Assembly (NCBI GenBank): GCA_963756025.1
Contig: CAVWMF010000005.1
Coordinates: forward strand, 310,001-374,000
DNA length: 64,000 nt
Reading direction: 5' to 3'
Source: Bog-473 sp963756025
GTDB lineage: Bacteria; Actinomycetota; Acidimicrobiia; Acidimicrobiales; RAAP-2
Part shown: positions 1 through 10,901 of the stretch, in pieces
How positions within the stretch are numbered: position 1 is the stretch's first letter
How the letters are laid out: every line of letters starts with the position of its first letter
Position numbers and translations under genes: made by a program
The notes under the pieces: generated by a model
Told to the model about the DNA's origin: nothing
What the model saw: the letters and a program-made list of their open reading frames with translations, nothing else
Database searches by the model: none

Positions 1-1581
1 AAGCCGGCCTTCGTGGCCGACAACGTGGCTGCACTGGAGAAAGTCGCCGCTGCCAGTGGGCAATGCGCCATCGTGGTCGGCTACGTGGGCGCCAATCCCA
101 CGGGACCGGGTCTGTCCAACGCGGCCGCCATCTGTGCCGGGGGCCGCGTGGTGGGGACCTACCGCAAGCGTTGCCTGCCCAACTACGGCGTGTTCGACGA
201 GCAGCGCTGGTTCGTGTCCAGTACCCAGACGCCGACTCTCTTCGGCGTCGCCGGGGCCTGGGTCGGCATCTCGGTCTGCGAAGACGTGTGGTTTCCCGAC
301 GGCCCGGTGGCCCAGCAGGGACGCGGGGGGGCCGACGTGGTGGTCAACCTCAACGCATCGCCCTACAACCGGGGACGCCGGAACGAGCGCCTCTCCATGC
401 TGCGCACGCGCGTGGCCGAGGCCGGATGTGCCATCGCGTATGTCAATCAGGTGGGCGGGCAGGACGAGCTGGTCTTCGACGGCGACTCCCTCATCGTGGG
501 GTCCGACGGCACGCTCTTGGCCAGCGGGGCCCAGTTCGTTCCGGACCTGGTGGTGGTGGACGTCCCCCTCGGGGATGCCGGCACACGCACGGTGCAGGGC
601 GACACGCTGCCCCGGGTGGTGGCCACCCAACCGCGGCCCGATCGGTCGTCGGTGGCCGGGACGGTGCACCGACCGGCTCTGCGACCCGCGCTCTCCGACG
701 AGGCGGAGGTCTATGCCGCCCTGGTCCTGGGGACCCGTGACTACCTGGGCAAGAACGGCTTCACCGAGGCCGTGATCGGCCTGTCGGGCGGCATCGACTC
801 GTCATTGGTGGCCACGATCGCCGTCGATGCGTTGGGCCCGTCCCACGTGCACGGCATCTCCATGCCGTCACGCTATTCGAGCGACGGCTCTCGTCACGAT
901 GCCGGTGAGCTGGCCTCATTGCTCGGCATCGATCTGCGCGTCGTGCCGATCGAGGAGGCACACGTGGCCTTCACCTCCATGCTCGGGAGCGTGCTGGGGC
1001 ACGAGCCGTCGGGCCTGACCGACGAGAACCTCCAGTCACGACTTCGTGGCGTGCTGCTCATGGGCGTGTCGAATGCGAATGGATGGATCGTCCTCACCAC
1101 CGGCAACAAGAGTGAAATGGCGACCGGTTACTCCACGCTCTACGGCGACTCCGCCGGGGGGTTTGCGGTGATCAAGGACGTGCCCAAGACACTGGTCTAC
1201 GAGTTGTGCCGGTATCGCAATACCCAGGCCGTCCTGGAGGGACTACCGGCGCCGATCCCCGAGAGCGTGATCGACAAGCCACCGTCGGCCGAGTTGCGGC
1301 CGGACCAGCGCGACGATCAGTCGCTCCCGCCCTACGAGGAACTCGATCCCGTGCTCCAAGGCTACGTCGAGCGCGACCGCACGGCGCCCGACCTGGTGGC
1401 CGAGGGCTTCGATCCGCTCGTGGTGGCCCAGGTGGTGCGGCTGGTCGACGGGGCCGAGTACAAGAGGCGCCAGATGCCGCCCGGCGTGCGCATCACCACC
1501 AAGGCCTTCGGCAAGGACCGCCGGATGCCGATCACCAACCACTACCGGCCCCCGGCTCCGCAGGAAGCAACGGGTGGTTGA
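1..1581 (+). CDS. nadE: Glutamine-dependent NAD+ synthetase, 5' end cut by window
   Basis: Makes NAD+ from deamido-NAD+ and ATP, using ammonia from glutamine. The frame is open to base 1, so the true start lies outside the window. Two domains are visible. The nitrilase-type glutaminase keeps the Lys of YRKRCLPNYG and the Cys of GISVCEDVW; the catalytic Glu would be upstream. The synthetase domain starts near base 770, with the ATP pyrophosphatase loop SGGIDSS around 780-800 and the late motif TTGNKSE. About 520 residues are in view of roughly 580-680 expected. It overlaps the next gene by eight bases. It works in the same pathway as nadB and nadC at 56-59 kb. Confidence 0.95.
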   Translation, partial: KPAFVADNVAALEKVAAASGQCAIVVGYVGANPTGPGLSNAAAICAGGRVVGTYRKRCLPNYGVFDEQRWFVSSTQTPTLFGVAGAWVGISVCEDVWFPDGPVAQQGRGGADVVVNLNASPYNRGRRNERLSMLRTRVAEAGCAIAYVNQVGGQDELVFDGDSLIVGSDGTLLASGAQFVPDLVVVDVPLGDAGTRTVQGDTLPRVVATQPRPDRSSVAGTVHRPALRPALSDEAEVYAALVLGTRDYLGKNGFTEAVIGLSGGIDSSLVATIAVDALGPSHVHGISMPSRYSSDGSRHDAGELASLLGIDLRVVPIEEAHVAFTSMLGSVLGHEPSGLTDENLQSRLRGVLLMGVSNANGWIVLTTGNKSEMATGYSTLYGDSAGGFAVIKDVPKTLVYELCRYRNTQAVLEGLPAPIPESVIDKPPSAELRPDQRDDQSLPPYEELDPVLQGYVERDRTAPDLVAEGFDPLVVAQVVRLVDGAEYKRRQMPPGVRITTKAFGKDRRMPITNHYRPPAPQEATGG

Positions 1582-2222
1582 CCCGGCAGGCTTCCGCACG
1601 ATCGGTCAGCTGGCGGAGCGCTGTGGGCACTACTGCTGGCTGGAGAATCGGCTCTTCACGTTGACAGGGTTGTGGGCCGGTGCCCCGGACGACGCGGCCA
1701 ACTCGGCGACCGACGCCGGGCCGGGTTCGTCCGCGGGTTCGCCCGCAGCGCTCGCGGCCGAGGTGCGCGTGGTCTGCAGCGAGATGTCCTCGTGGCACGG
1801 CTTCGCCGCCGCCGCATGGTGGGATCGCCTCCCTGTGCGCGCGGGTGTGGAGGCCGACGCGCTCGTCGTGGCCCCGGCCGGCCCGTTCGGTGAGGTCCTC
1901 GACCTTTTGGCGGCGGAGGGTGACCTCGTCGGCGCATTCGGTGGTTTGGTCGGGCAGGTGCTGCCGGCGTTGCTCGCGGCGTATGACGAGGACTTCGCTC
2001 CATGCCTCCCCGGTGAGTGAGGCGCCGGTGCGCGCGTTGCTCGAGCTGCTGCGTCCCCGTGCCCACCAGGAGATCGAGCGCGGTTCGGCCATTCTCGGCC
2101 CCGCCGGCGTAGGCGGAGGCGGCCCGGTAGGGCCAGCCGGGGAGCCGGCCGATGTGGCAGGCCGACTTCAACGGGTGTTGGGGGTCGGGAGCGCCATCCT
2201 CCCTGCTGCACGGGCATCTTGA
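1574..2222 (+). CDS. Conserved hypothetical protein, frame broken by one apparent +1 base
   Basis: No function is assigned. The first frame (from GTG 1574) gives a 148-residue protein that stops at 2020. A second frame continues the same kind of sequence from about 2001 (HASPVSEAPVRALLELL) to the stop at 2222. Removing one C at 2000-2001 joins them into 215 residues. The layout, with WLENRLF near the N-terminus, a WHGFAAAAWWDRLP motif and a helical C-terminus, recalls an uncharacterised actinobacterial ferritin-like family; that match is from memory and weak. It starts inside the end of nadE, so it is probably cotranscribed. Confidence 0.5.
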
Positions 2223-2345
2223 CACGCCCACTACAATGTTTCTGCAGCCCTTGTGCGCCGAAAGCGACGCAAGCTGCATGACGAAAGTGAGCGCCCGGCA
2301 AGGATCTACTGCCGAGGCCCGCAGCGAGGGAAGGTTCGGCATATC

Positions 2346-3284
2346 TTGGCCAAGGAACGTATCGAGCGCGACGACGAGGATCTCGTACGTCTCTACCTGA
2401 CCGACATCGGCCAGTACCCACTGCTGACAAAGGACGATGAGGTCCGTCTTGCTCAGGCCATCGAAGCCGGCCGGGAGGCAGAAGCAGCTGTGGCCAAGGC
2501 CCCGAAGGGGCTGACCACGGCGAAGAAGCGCGAAATGCGCCGGGCCGTCATGGAGGGCGAACAGGCCCAACAGACCTTCGTCCAGTCCAACCTCCGTCTC
2601 GTGGTCTCCATCGCCAAGAAGTACCAGGCGTCCGGACTGCCGCTCCTGGACCTGATCCAGGAGGGGAACCTCGGCCTGATGCACGCCGTCGAGAAGTTCG
2701 ACTGGCGCAAGGGCTTCAAGTTCTCCACGTACGCCACCTGGTGGATCCGTCAGGCCATCACCCGTGGCATTGCCAATACGGGACGTACCATCCGCCTGCC
2801 TGTGCATGCCGGCGACACGCTGGCCCGGGTGCAGAAGGCGCAGGCCCGTCTGGAGCTCAAGCTCGGTCGCCCCGCCACGCTGGCCGAACTGGGCATCGAA
2901 GTCGAAATGCCCGAGGACAAGCTCGTCGAGGCACTCCGCTTCCGAGCCGAGCCTCTCTCCCTCTCCGAGCCGTTGCGTGAGGACGGCGACGCCGAGTTGG
3001 GCGACGTGGTCGAGGACCGGTCCGCCGAGTCCCCGTTCGAAGTAGCCGCCGTGTCGCTGCTGCCCGACGAAATCGGACGCCTGCTCTCCCCGTTGGACGA
3101 GCGTGAGCGCGAGATCCTGCGCCTGCGCTTCGGCCTCGACCGCGGTGAGCCCCGGACGCTCGAAGAGGTGGGGGAGCACTTCAACCTCACCCGTGAGCGC
3201 ATCCGTCAGATTGAGGCACGCGCCATGTCGAAGCTGCGCCACCCGTCCTCGGACACCGGCGCCCGCGATCTCCTCACCGTCTGA
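2346..3284 (+). CDS. RNA polymerase sigma-70 factor, primary-like (group 1/2)
   Basis: Sigma-70 family protein that directs RNA polymerase to promoters. Region 1.2 (LVRLYLTDIGQYPLL), region 2 (LRLVVSIAKKY, LPLLDLIQEGNLGL, FKFSTYATWWIRQAI), region 3, and region 4 with the helix-turn-helix (TLEEVGEHFNLTRERIRQIE) are all present and complete. There is no long acidic 1.1 region, so it is closer to HrdB-paralogue/SigB-type group 2 factors or a short primary factor. TTG 2346 follows a GAGGGAAGG stretch by 11 bases. The frame is also open from GTG 2253, which would add 31 mostly basic residues. The C-terminus is the usual short tail. Confidence 0.9.
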   Translation: MAKERIERDDEDLVRLYLTDIGQYPLLTKDDEVRLAQAIEAGREAEAAVAKAPKGLTTAKKREMRRAVMEGEQAQQTFVQSNLRLVVSIAKKYQASGLPLLDLIQEGNLGLMHAVEKFDWRKGFKFSTYATWWIRQAITRGIANTGRTIRLPVHAGDTLARVQKAQARLELKLGRPATLAELGIEVEMPEDKLVEALRFRAEPLSLSEPLREDGDAELGDVVEDRSAESPFEVAAVSLLPDEIGRLLSPLDEREREILRLRFGLDRGEPRTLEEVGEHFNLTRERIRQIEARAMSKLRHPSSDTGARDLLTV

Positions 3285-3329
3285 GAAAGAAGTCCGGTCG
3301 GTCGGTCCGCGACCGATAGGCTGCGTGGC

Positions 3330-3407
3330 ATGAAGAAGTTTCTGCTGCTCGCCATACTCGTCGGTCTTGGTTTCGTCGCCGCAAAGCGGTTGCGCAGCGA
3401 CGCCTGA
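3330..3407 (+). CDS. 25-residue predicted membrane peptide
   Basis: A short frame from ATG 3330 encodes MKKFLLLAILVGLGFVAAKR followed by five residues and a TGA. It has one hydrophobic span of about 15 residues flanked by Lys at the front and Lys/Arg at the back. Tiny peptides starting MKK-LLLLA-, such as the DLW-39 type, are common in actinobacteria; the acidic DLW tail of that family is absent here. There is no strong ribosome site, so expression is uncertain. It lies between the sigma factor and a convergent HAD gene. Confidence 0.45.
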   Translation: MKKFLLLAILVGLGFVAAKRLRSDA

Positions 3408-3472
3408 CGGTTAGCGCCGCCTGACCCTACAGACGGGATATCTCCCCACTCGCCCTGAAAGGCGCGGGCGGT

Positions 3473-4282
3473 TCAGGCCGCAGCGCGCCCGCCCGGACCG
3501 GGCGTACGGCCACGCACACCCCGCCGCCACAGGAGAAGGGCAGCCCCGGCGACGGCCAGGCTCGTCGTCACGACCGGCGTCGTGCGTCCCACCCGATCAC
3601 GCAAGCGAATCGGCTTGGTGAACTGACGCGTCTCCCAGCCCCGTTCCCGGGCGACCCTGGCCAGGGCGCGGTCGGCGTTCACCGCGACCGGTCGGCCCAC
3701 GGCCTCGAGCATCGGCAGGTCGGTGGCCGAGTCCGAGTACGCACTGCTCGAGGCGAGGTCGATCCCGGTGCGTGCCGCCAGCTCACGAATTGCCGTGGCC
3801 TTCTCCGGTCCGTAGGCGTAGAACGCCATCCGGCCGGTGTAGCGGCCTTCGGCGTCGACCTCACCCCGCGAGCAGATAGCACCGTCGACGCCGAGCATGT
3901 CGGTGAGCGGGAGGACGATCTCTTCGGGTGAGGCGGAGACGAGGTACACCCGGTGCCCGGCGGCACGGTGGAGCTCCATCAGCTCGAGTGCCTCGGCGTA
4001 CATGATCGGCTCAATGGTCTGGAGCAGCGTCTCGCGGACGATCTGGCGCACCTGGTCCCGGTCCCACCCCTTCGTCATGGCGAGCATCGACTGGCGGACC
4101 CGTACCAACCGTTCCTCGTCGGCTCCGAAATGGAGAAAGATGAGTTGGGAGAACGCGGCGCGGGCCACCACCCGGCGGTTGATGAGGCCACCCTTCATGA
4201 ACGGTCGGCCGAAGGCGGCGATGGAAGCACGGTCGATGACCGTCTTGTCGAGGTCGAAGAAGGCCGCTTCCATACCCACCAT
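3473..4282 (-). CDS. HAD-IB family phosphatase with C-terminal membrane segment
   Basis: HAD superfamily hydrolase of the SerB-like IB subfamily, likely a phosphomonoesterase of unknown substrate. Motif I is FFDLDKT (nucleophile Asp10), motif II is VSAS near residue 115, and motif III/IV is SDSATDLPML near 180-190. Residues 20-100 form a helical cap. After the catalytic domain comes a basic stretch and a hydrophobic segment (VVTTSLAVAGAALLLW) ending in an Arg/Gly tail, so the protein may be anchored in the membrane. Actinobacterial HAD-IB proteins of this layout are often annotated as lysophosphatidic-acid phosphatase-like or inhibition-of-morphogenesis proteins; no choice can be made here. 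Start ATG 4282. Confidence 0.8.
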   Translation of the reverse strand: MVGMEAAFFDLDKTVIDRASIAAFGRPFMKGGLINRRVVARAAFSQLIFLHFGADEERLVRVRQSMLAMTKGWDRDQVRQIVRETLLQTIEPIMYAEALELMELHRAAGHRVYLVSASPEEIVLPLTDMLGVDGAICSRGEVDAEGRYTGRMAFYAYGPEKATAIRELAARTGIDLASSSAYSDSATDLPMLEAVGRPVAVNADRALARVARERGWETRQFTKPIRLRDRVGRTTPVVTTSLAVAGAALLLWRRGVRGRTPGPGGRAAA

Positions 4283-4369
4283 GGTAAATCGGTCCAGGTC
4301 AGACCAGTACCGCGGGTGACAGTTGGCGAAACTGGCCGCGACGGTTCGGGGTGCCGCCCGGGCCGGACG

Positions 4370-5032
4370 TCAGTCCCGGATGAAGAGTGTGTGCACGGCA
4401 TCCTCGGCGTCGGCCGTCGAGAGCACGAGCACCTCGTCGCCGGACATGAGCACCGTGTCGCCCCGGGGGACGATCAACCGCTCGCCCCGGACCACGGCCA
4501 CGACCACCCCGTCACGGGGAAAGGCCAGGTCGGCGATGGCAATGCCGTTGGCCGGCGAGTCCTCGGCCAACGTGATCTCCACCAGGTGGGCCGCTCCGCC
4601 CTGGAACTGCAGCAGGCGCACGAGCGCGCCGACCGAGACTGCTTCTTCGACCAGGGCGGTGAGCAACTGCGGCGTGCTGACGGAGACATCGACACCCCAG
4701 CTCTCGTTGAAGAGCCACTGATTCTTGGGGTGGTTGACCCGGGCGACGACGCGCGGCACGGCGAATTCCTGCTTGGCCAGGAGCGAGATGACCAGATTGT
4801 CCTCGTCGTCACCGGTGGCGGCCACCACGACGTCGACGCTGGAGAGCCCCGCCGCGTCGAGGGATGACGCTTCGCAGGCGTCGGCGGCGATCCAGGTGAT
4901 ATCCAGGGTCGGTCGGAGGCGTTCCACCAGATCGGGGTCCTGCTCGAACACGACCACGTCGTGCCCGTTGGCGAAGAGGTCGGCGGCGATGGCCGTCCCG
5001 ACGCTCCCCGCTCCCGCGATGGCGACCTTCAT
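4370..5032 (-). CDS. trkA: TrkA-family potassium channel/transport regulatory protein
   Basis: Cytoplasmic RCK protein that gates a K+ transporter in response to nucleotide. The N-terminal Rossmann fold begins MKVAIAGAGSVG with a following acidic residue (VVVFEQD), and the TrkA-C domain covers about residues 140-220. 220 residues is a normal single-RCK length. Its ATG overlaps the stop of the upstream TrkA paralogue (5029-5682) by four bases, so the two are co-translated as a pair, as with the Mycobacterium CeoB/CeoC genes. The APC-type permease is divergent, about 0.7 kb away. Confidence 0.9.
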   Translation of the reverse strand: MKVAIAGAGSVGTAIAADLFANGHDVVVFEQDPDLVERLRPTLDITWIAADACEASSLDAAGLSSVDVVVAATGDDEDNLVISLLAKQEFAVPRVVARVNHPKNQWLFNESWGVDVSVSTPQLLTALVEEAVSVGALVRLLQFQGGAAHLVEITLAEDSPANGIAIADLAFPRDGVVVAVVRGERLIVPRGDTVLMSGDEVLVLSTADAEDAVHTLFIRD

Positions 5033-5682
5033 CGGGCATCCGGTTCGAGGCGGGCGTCGAGCTCCTTGCGGGCGGTGGTCATGATCGCCAGGTGCAACAC
5101 GTCACCCTCCTGCCCGACGAGCTCGCGGGCGTCGAGCCGGGGCACGCCGGAGCGGGTCACGGCCACCACGCTCAGCTGGCCCGGCTCTTCGAGATCCGAC
5201 AACCGGCGGCCTGCCCACGATTCGGGGAGGGAGCGGTCCAGCAGCGTGAGCTGCCCCGAGGGATCGGACCAATCACCGACATCCTCCTCGGGAAGAAGGC
5301 GACGCCGGACCTGATCGATGGTCCATGTGACCGTGGCCACGGTGGGGATGCCCAGGCGCTGGTAGATCTCCGCCCGCCGGGGGTCGTAGATACGTGCCAC
5401 CACGTTGGGAATCAGGTAGGTCTCGCGGGCGATGCGCACCGTCAGGATGTTCGTGTTGTCCCCACTGGTGACCGCCGCCAGCGCATCGGCGCCCACGGCG
5501 CCCGCCTTTTCGAGGTCGTCCCGATCGAACCCCGAGCCGATGATCAGCGGACCTTCCCAGTTCTTCAGGCGCCGGAAGGCTTTGGCGTTCTTGTCCATAA
5601 TGGCCACCGAGTGACCCTGGGCCACGAGGGAGATTGCAAGTCCGGAGCCGACCCGCCCACAGCCCACCACGATCACGTGCAC
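5029..5682 (-). CDS. trkA: Second TrkA-family potassium regulatory protein
   Basis: Paired RCK subunit, 217 residues. The chosen start is GTG 5682, which puts the nucleotide-binding strand (VIVVGCGRVGSGLA) at the very N-terminus, as in the family. The open frame runs on to 5922, but the extra 80 residues are Arg/Pro/Ala-rich and overlap the divergent permease start, so they are not accepted. The TrkA-N domain covers residues 1-130 and TrkA-C about 140-215. First gene of a two-gene unit. The 80-bp gap to the divergent permease should hold both promoters. Confidence 0.88.
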   Translation of the reverse strand: MHVIVVGCGRVGSGLAISLVAQGHSVAIMDKNAKAFRRLKNWEGPLIIGSGFDRDDLEKAGAVGADALAAVTSGDNTNILTVRIARETYLIPNVVARIYDPRRAEIYQRLGIPTVATVTWTIDQVRRRLLPEEDVGDWSDPSGQLTLLDRSLPESWAGRRLSDLEEPGQLSVVAVTRSGVPRLDARELVGQEGDVLHLAIMTTARKELDARLEPDAR

Positions 5683-5762
5683 GCCACAGCACAACACGCG
5701 ACGCGCCGTTGTGCAAAGAGGAGCAGCCCGAGCGGGTCGCGGTTTCCTTCTACGCTGGCGCC

Positions 5763-8241
5763 GTGCCGCCCAGTCCAGGTCCTCGGCCACCGGTCCCGTT
5801 GTCGGGGCTCGTGGCCGACAGCATCCCCGAGCGGCGCCTCTATCGCCTGAAGAACAAGTTGCTCGGGCCGCCACTGGTGACCGAACAGCTGAGCTCGGAG
5901 CGACTGGGCCGACCGACCGCACTGGGTGTGCTGGCGCCCGACTGCATCTCGTCCTCGGCCTACGGGACCGAGGAGGTGTTGACCCAGCTCGTGCCGTACA
6001 TCGGGTTGGCTGCGTTCACCCTGGTCGTCCCGATCACCATGGCCATCCTCGGCGTCCTCTTCTTCGTGACGCTCTCGTATCTCGACGTCATCCAGTTCTA
6101 CACAAAGGCCGGCGGCGCCTACGTGGTGGCCCGGGACAACTTCGGCGGGAGGATCGCCCAGATCGCCGCGGTAGCGCTCCTGATCGACTACACCGTCACG
6201 GTCGCCGTGCAGACGTCGGCGGGCACGGCCGCCCTGACGAGCGCCGTCCCGAGCCTGGCCAACACCTTCGACACCGTCGCTATCACGGTCGGCGTCGTCC
6301 TGCTGCTCTTGTACGGCAACCTGCGCGGCATCCGCGAGGCCGGGAAATTCTTCGCGGTCCCCACCTATTTCTACGTGCTCTGCCTGGGCATCGTCATCAT
6401 CGCCGGGTACATCAAAGAGGCGCTCGGGAACCTCCACCCCACCCCTCTCCCGCCGGCGGACCTGCTTTTCGGCGGAAAGGTAGGGACGCCGGGCCAGGGC
6501 TGGCTGATGGGCCTGGCCTTCATCACGCTGTTGCGGGCCTTTGCCAACGGTGGCTCGTCGCTGACCGGGCTCGAGGCCATCTCCAACGGGGTGGGCACCT
6601 TCCGTCGGCCCGAGTCGGTCCATGCCCGCCAGACCCTGGTCGTCATGAGCTCGATCCTGGCGTTCCTCGTGCTCGGCACCACCCTGTTGGCCAAGTGGAC
6701 CCACGCCGTCCCTTACGCCAGCGGCTCGCCCACGGTGGTCTCCCAGGAGGTCCAGGCCATCTTCGGCCGCAGTTTCTTTTACTTCGTGGTACAGATCGCC
6801 ACCCTCCTCATCCTCTACACCGGTGGCAACACCAGCTTCAACGGCTTCCCTTTCCTCGCCAACTTCGTCGCCGGCGACCACTACCTGCCCCGGTCCCTGA
6901 CGAAGCGGGGCCACCGTCTGGCCTTCTCCAACGGCATCCTGGTGCTGGCCGCGGTGTCGATCCTCCTGGTCCTCGTCTTCAAGGCCCAGCGTCGACGGAC
7001 TCGTTGCGCTCTACGCCATCGGGGTCTTCACCGGCTTCACGTTTGCCGGGTCGGGCATGGTCAAGCACCACCTCACCCAGAAGGGGCCGCACTGGCGCCG
7101 CGGCGTGTGGGTGAACGGCTTCTCGGCGTTCCTCTCGGCCGTGGTCGTCCTGATCTTCGCCGTGGCGAAGTTCACGGAGGGGGCCTGGGTCATCTTCGTC
7201 GTCGGCCCGCTGCTCTACTTCGGCCTGATCCGGTTGCACCACCAGTACGACGTGGAATCCACCCTGCTCGAAACCGGCGCGGTCGAGGCCTCGGAGGCGC
7301 CGATCCTCCGGCGCCACGTCGTCGTCGTCCTTGTCGCCCGGCTCGATATGGCCACCGCCCGTGCGCTCCAGTACGCCCGCACCCTCACGCCCGACGATCT
7401 GCGCGCCGTGCACTTCGACATCGACTCCAAGGAGGCGCGCGAGCTCGAGGAGGAGTGGGGCCGCCTCGGGCTCGCCCGCCTACCCCTCGACATCATCGAG
7501 TGCCCCGACCGCCGGCTCGGCCGGGCCGCCATTGAGCTGGTGGCCGACGCCACCCTCGACGGGGACACCGAATGCACGGTGCTCCTGCCCCGCCGCAGCT
7601 ACTCGCGGGTGTGGCAGCGCGTCCTGCACGACCGCACGGCCGACAAGATCGCCACTGTCCTGTCCCAGGTACCCCACGTCGCCGCCACGATCATCCCCTA
7701 CAACCTCCCCGGGCGCTTCAGCGAGAAGGTGCGCACCTACGGCCGGTCGGTGCAGCGGTCCCGTCTGACCAGCACGTCCAGCGAAGCGGACGGGTCGACC
7801 GGCCCCGGGGGGCAGGGTGCGGGCCAGCGGGCACCCGTGGACGCGGACGGGCGCACGGGCGTCGACCGTGCCGTCACCCGGCGCGAGAACCAGCGCAAGG
7901 CGAACGCGGTGGACGAGGCCGACCGGGAGCTCGCCCGCCGAGCCGGGGTGACCACGCCGATCGCCGGCGTCACCGTGCGCCAGCGGGTCAAGGTGGCCGG
8001 ACGGGTCAAGTCGGTCCGGGTGCAGCCGCGGGCGGGCAACTCGAACCTCGAATGCGTCCTGAGCGACGGCACCGGGGGCCTGCTCCTGGTCTTCCAGGGA
8101 CGCCCGAAGATCGCTGGCATCGAACCCGGTGCGCGCCTCGTCGCCGAAGGGATGGTCGGGACCTGGGGCCGCCGGCCGGCCATGCTGAACCCGGCCTTCG
8201 AGCTGGTGGCCGGGGCCGATCAGGACGCCGGCGGCCACTGA
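5763..8241 (+). CDS. APC-family permease fused to an OB-fold domain, one apparent +1 frameshift
   Basis: Large APC superfamily permease (COG0531 type) of the kind that sits beside trkA pairs in actinobacteria, so K+ or amino-acid transport is likely. Frame one (GTG 5763 to about 6987) has ten or more hydrophobic spans. Removing one C from the CCC run at 6985-6987 continues the protein as FKASVDGLVALYAIG. After two more spans comes a cytoplasmic domain (about 7290-7750), a low-complexity linker, and an OB-fold-like domain (about 7960-8230: VKVAGRVKSVRVQPRAG). The full length is 825 residues. In Mycobacterium the OB-fold protein (Rv2694c type) is a separate gene near trk; here no stop separates it. 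Substrate not proven. Confidence 0.78.
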
Positions 8242-8406
8242 CCACGGCGAGCGTTCTTGCTCCACAGTCCCGCAGTCGCTAACGTGCCCCCCGGCCCGTC
8301 GACCGGTGCATTGCGCATGCGCGCCTTCGACCTGGGAATACCGCATGGCAATGAAGTGGGCTGTACGTAGGCGGACCGAGACAGCTACAGAAAGGGCACA
8401 CCAGGC

Positions 8407-10734
<2,328 letters not shown>

Positions 10735-10790
10735 CCTGGTCAAGGCCACGAAGAACCCCCGTGTCGCCCTGTGCCTCCGAGGAGGTGCCC

Positions 10791-10819
10791 TTGACAGGAG
10801 GGTGTGGGACCTTCAACCT
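10791..10819 (+). promoter_or_regulatory. Weak candidate promoter upstream of topA
   Basis: A perfect TTGACA (10791-10796) is followed 17 bases later by CAACCT, which matches a -10 box at only two of six positions. It lies about 80 bases before the topA ATG, in the only gap between hppA and topA. The good -35 is the sole support. Confidence 0.25.
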
Positions 10820-10901
10820 TGCGTGCACATGCGGACCGAACGGAACGACCAATTGAGCCGTCAGCAGCCGGGGCTCGAGCCGGGGCACGGACAGGCCTGC
10901 C

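Noticed and set aside
2219..2237. TTGACA and TACAAT before the sigma factor gene
   Set aside because: The two boxes are only seven bases apart, not the 16-18 needed, and no other -35 lies at the right distance.
1656..3242. 528-codon minus-strand frame opposite the sigma factor
   Set aside because: It has no domain and is antisense to a clear sigma-70 factor; GC-skewed third positions explain it.
5683..5922. 80-residue N-terminal extension of the second TrkA protein
   Set aside because: It is Arg/Pro/Ala noise, runs through the divergent permease start, and the family begins at the Rossmann strand.
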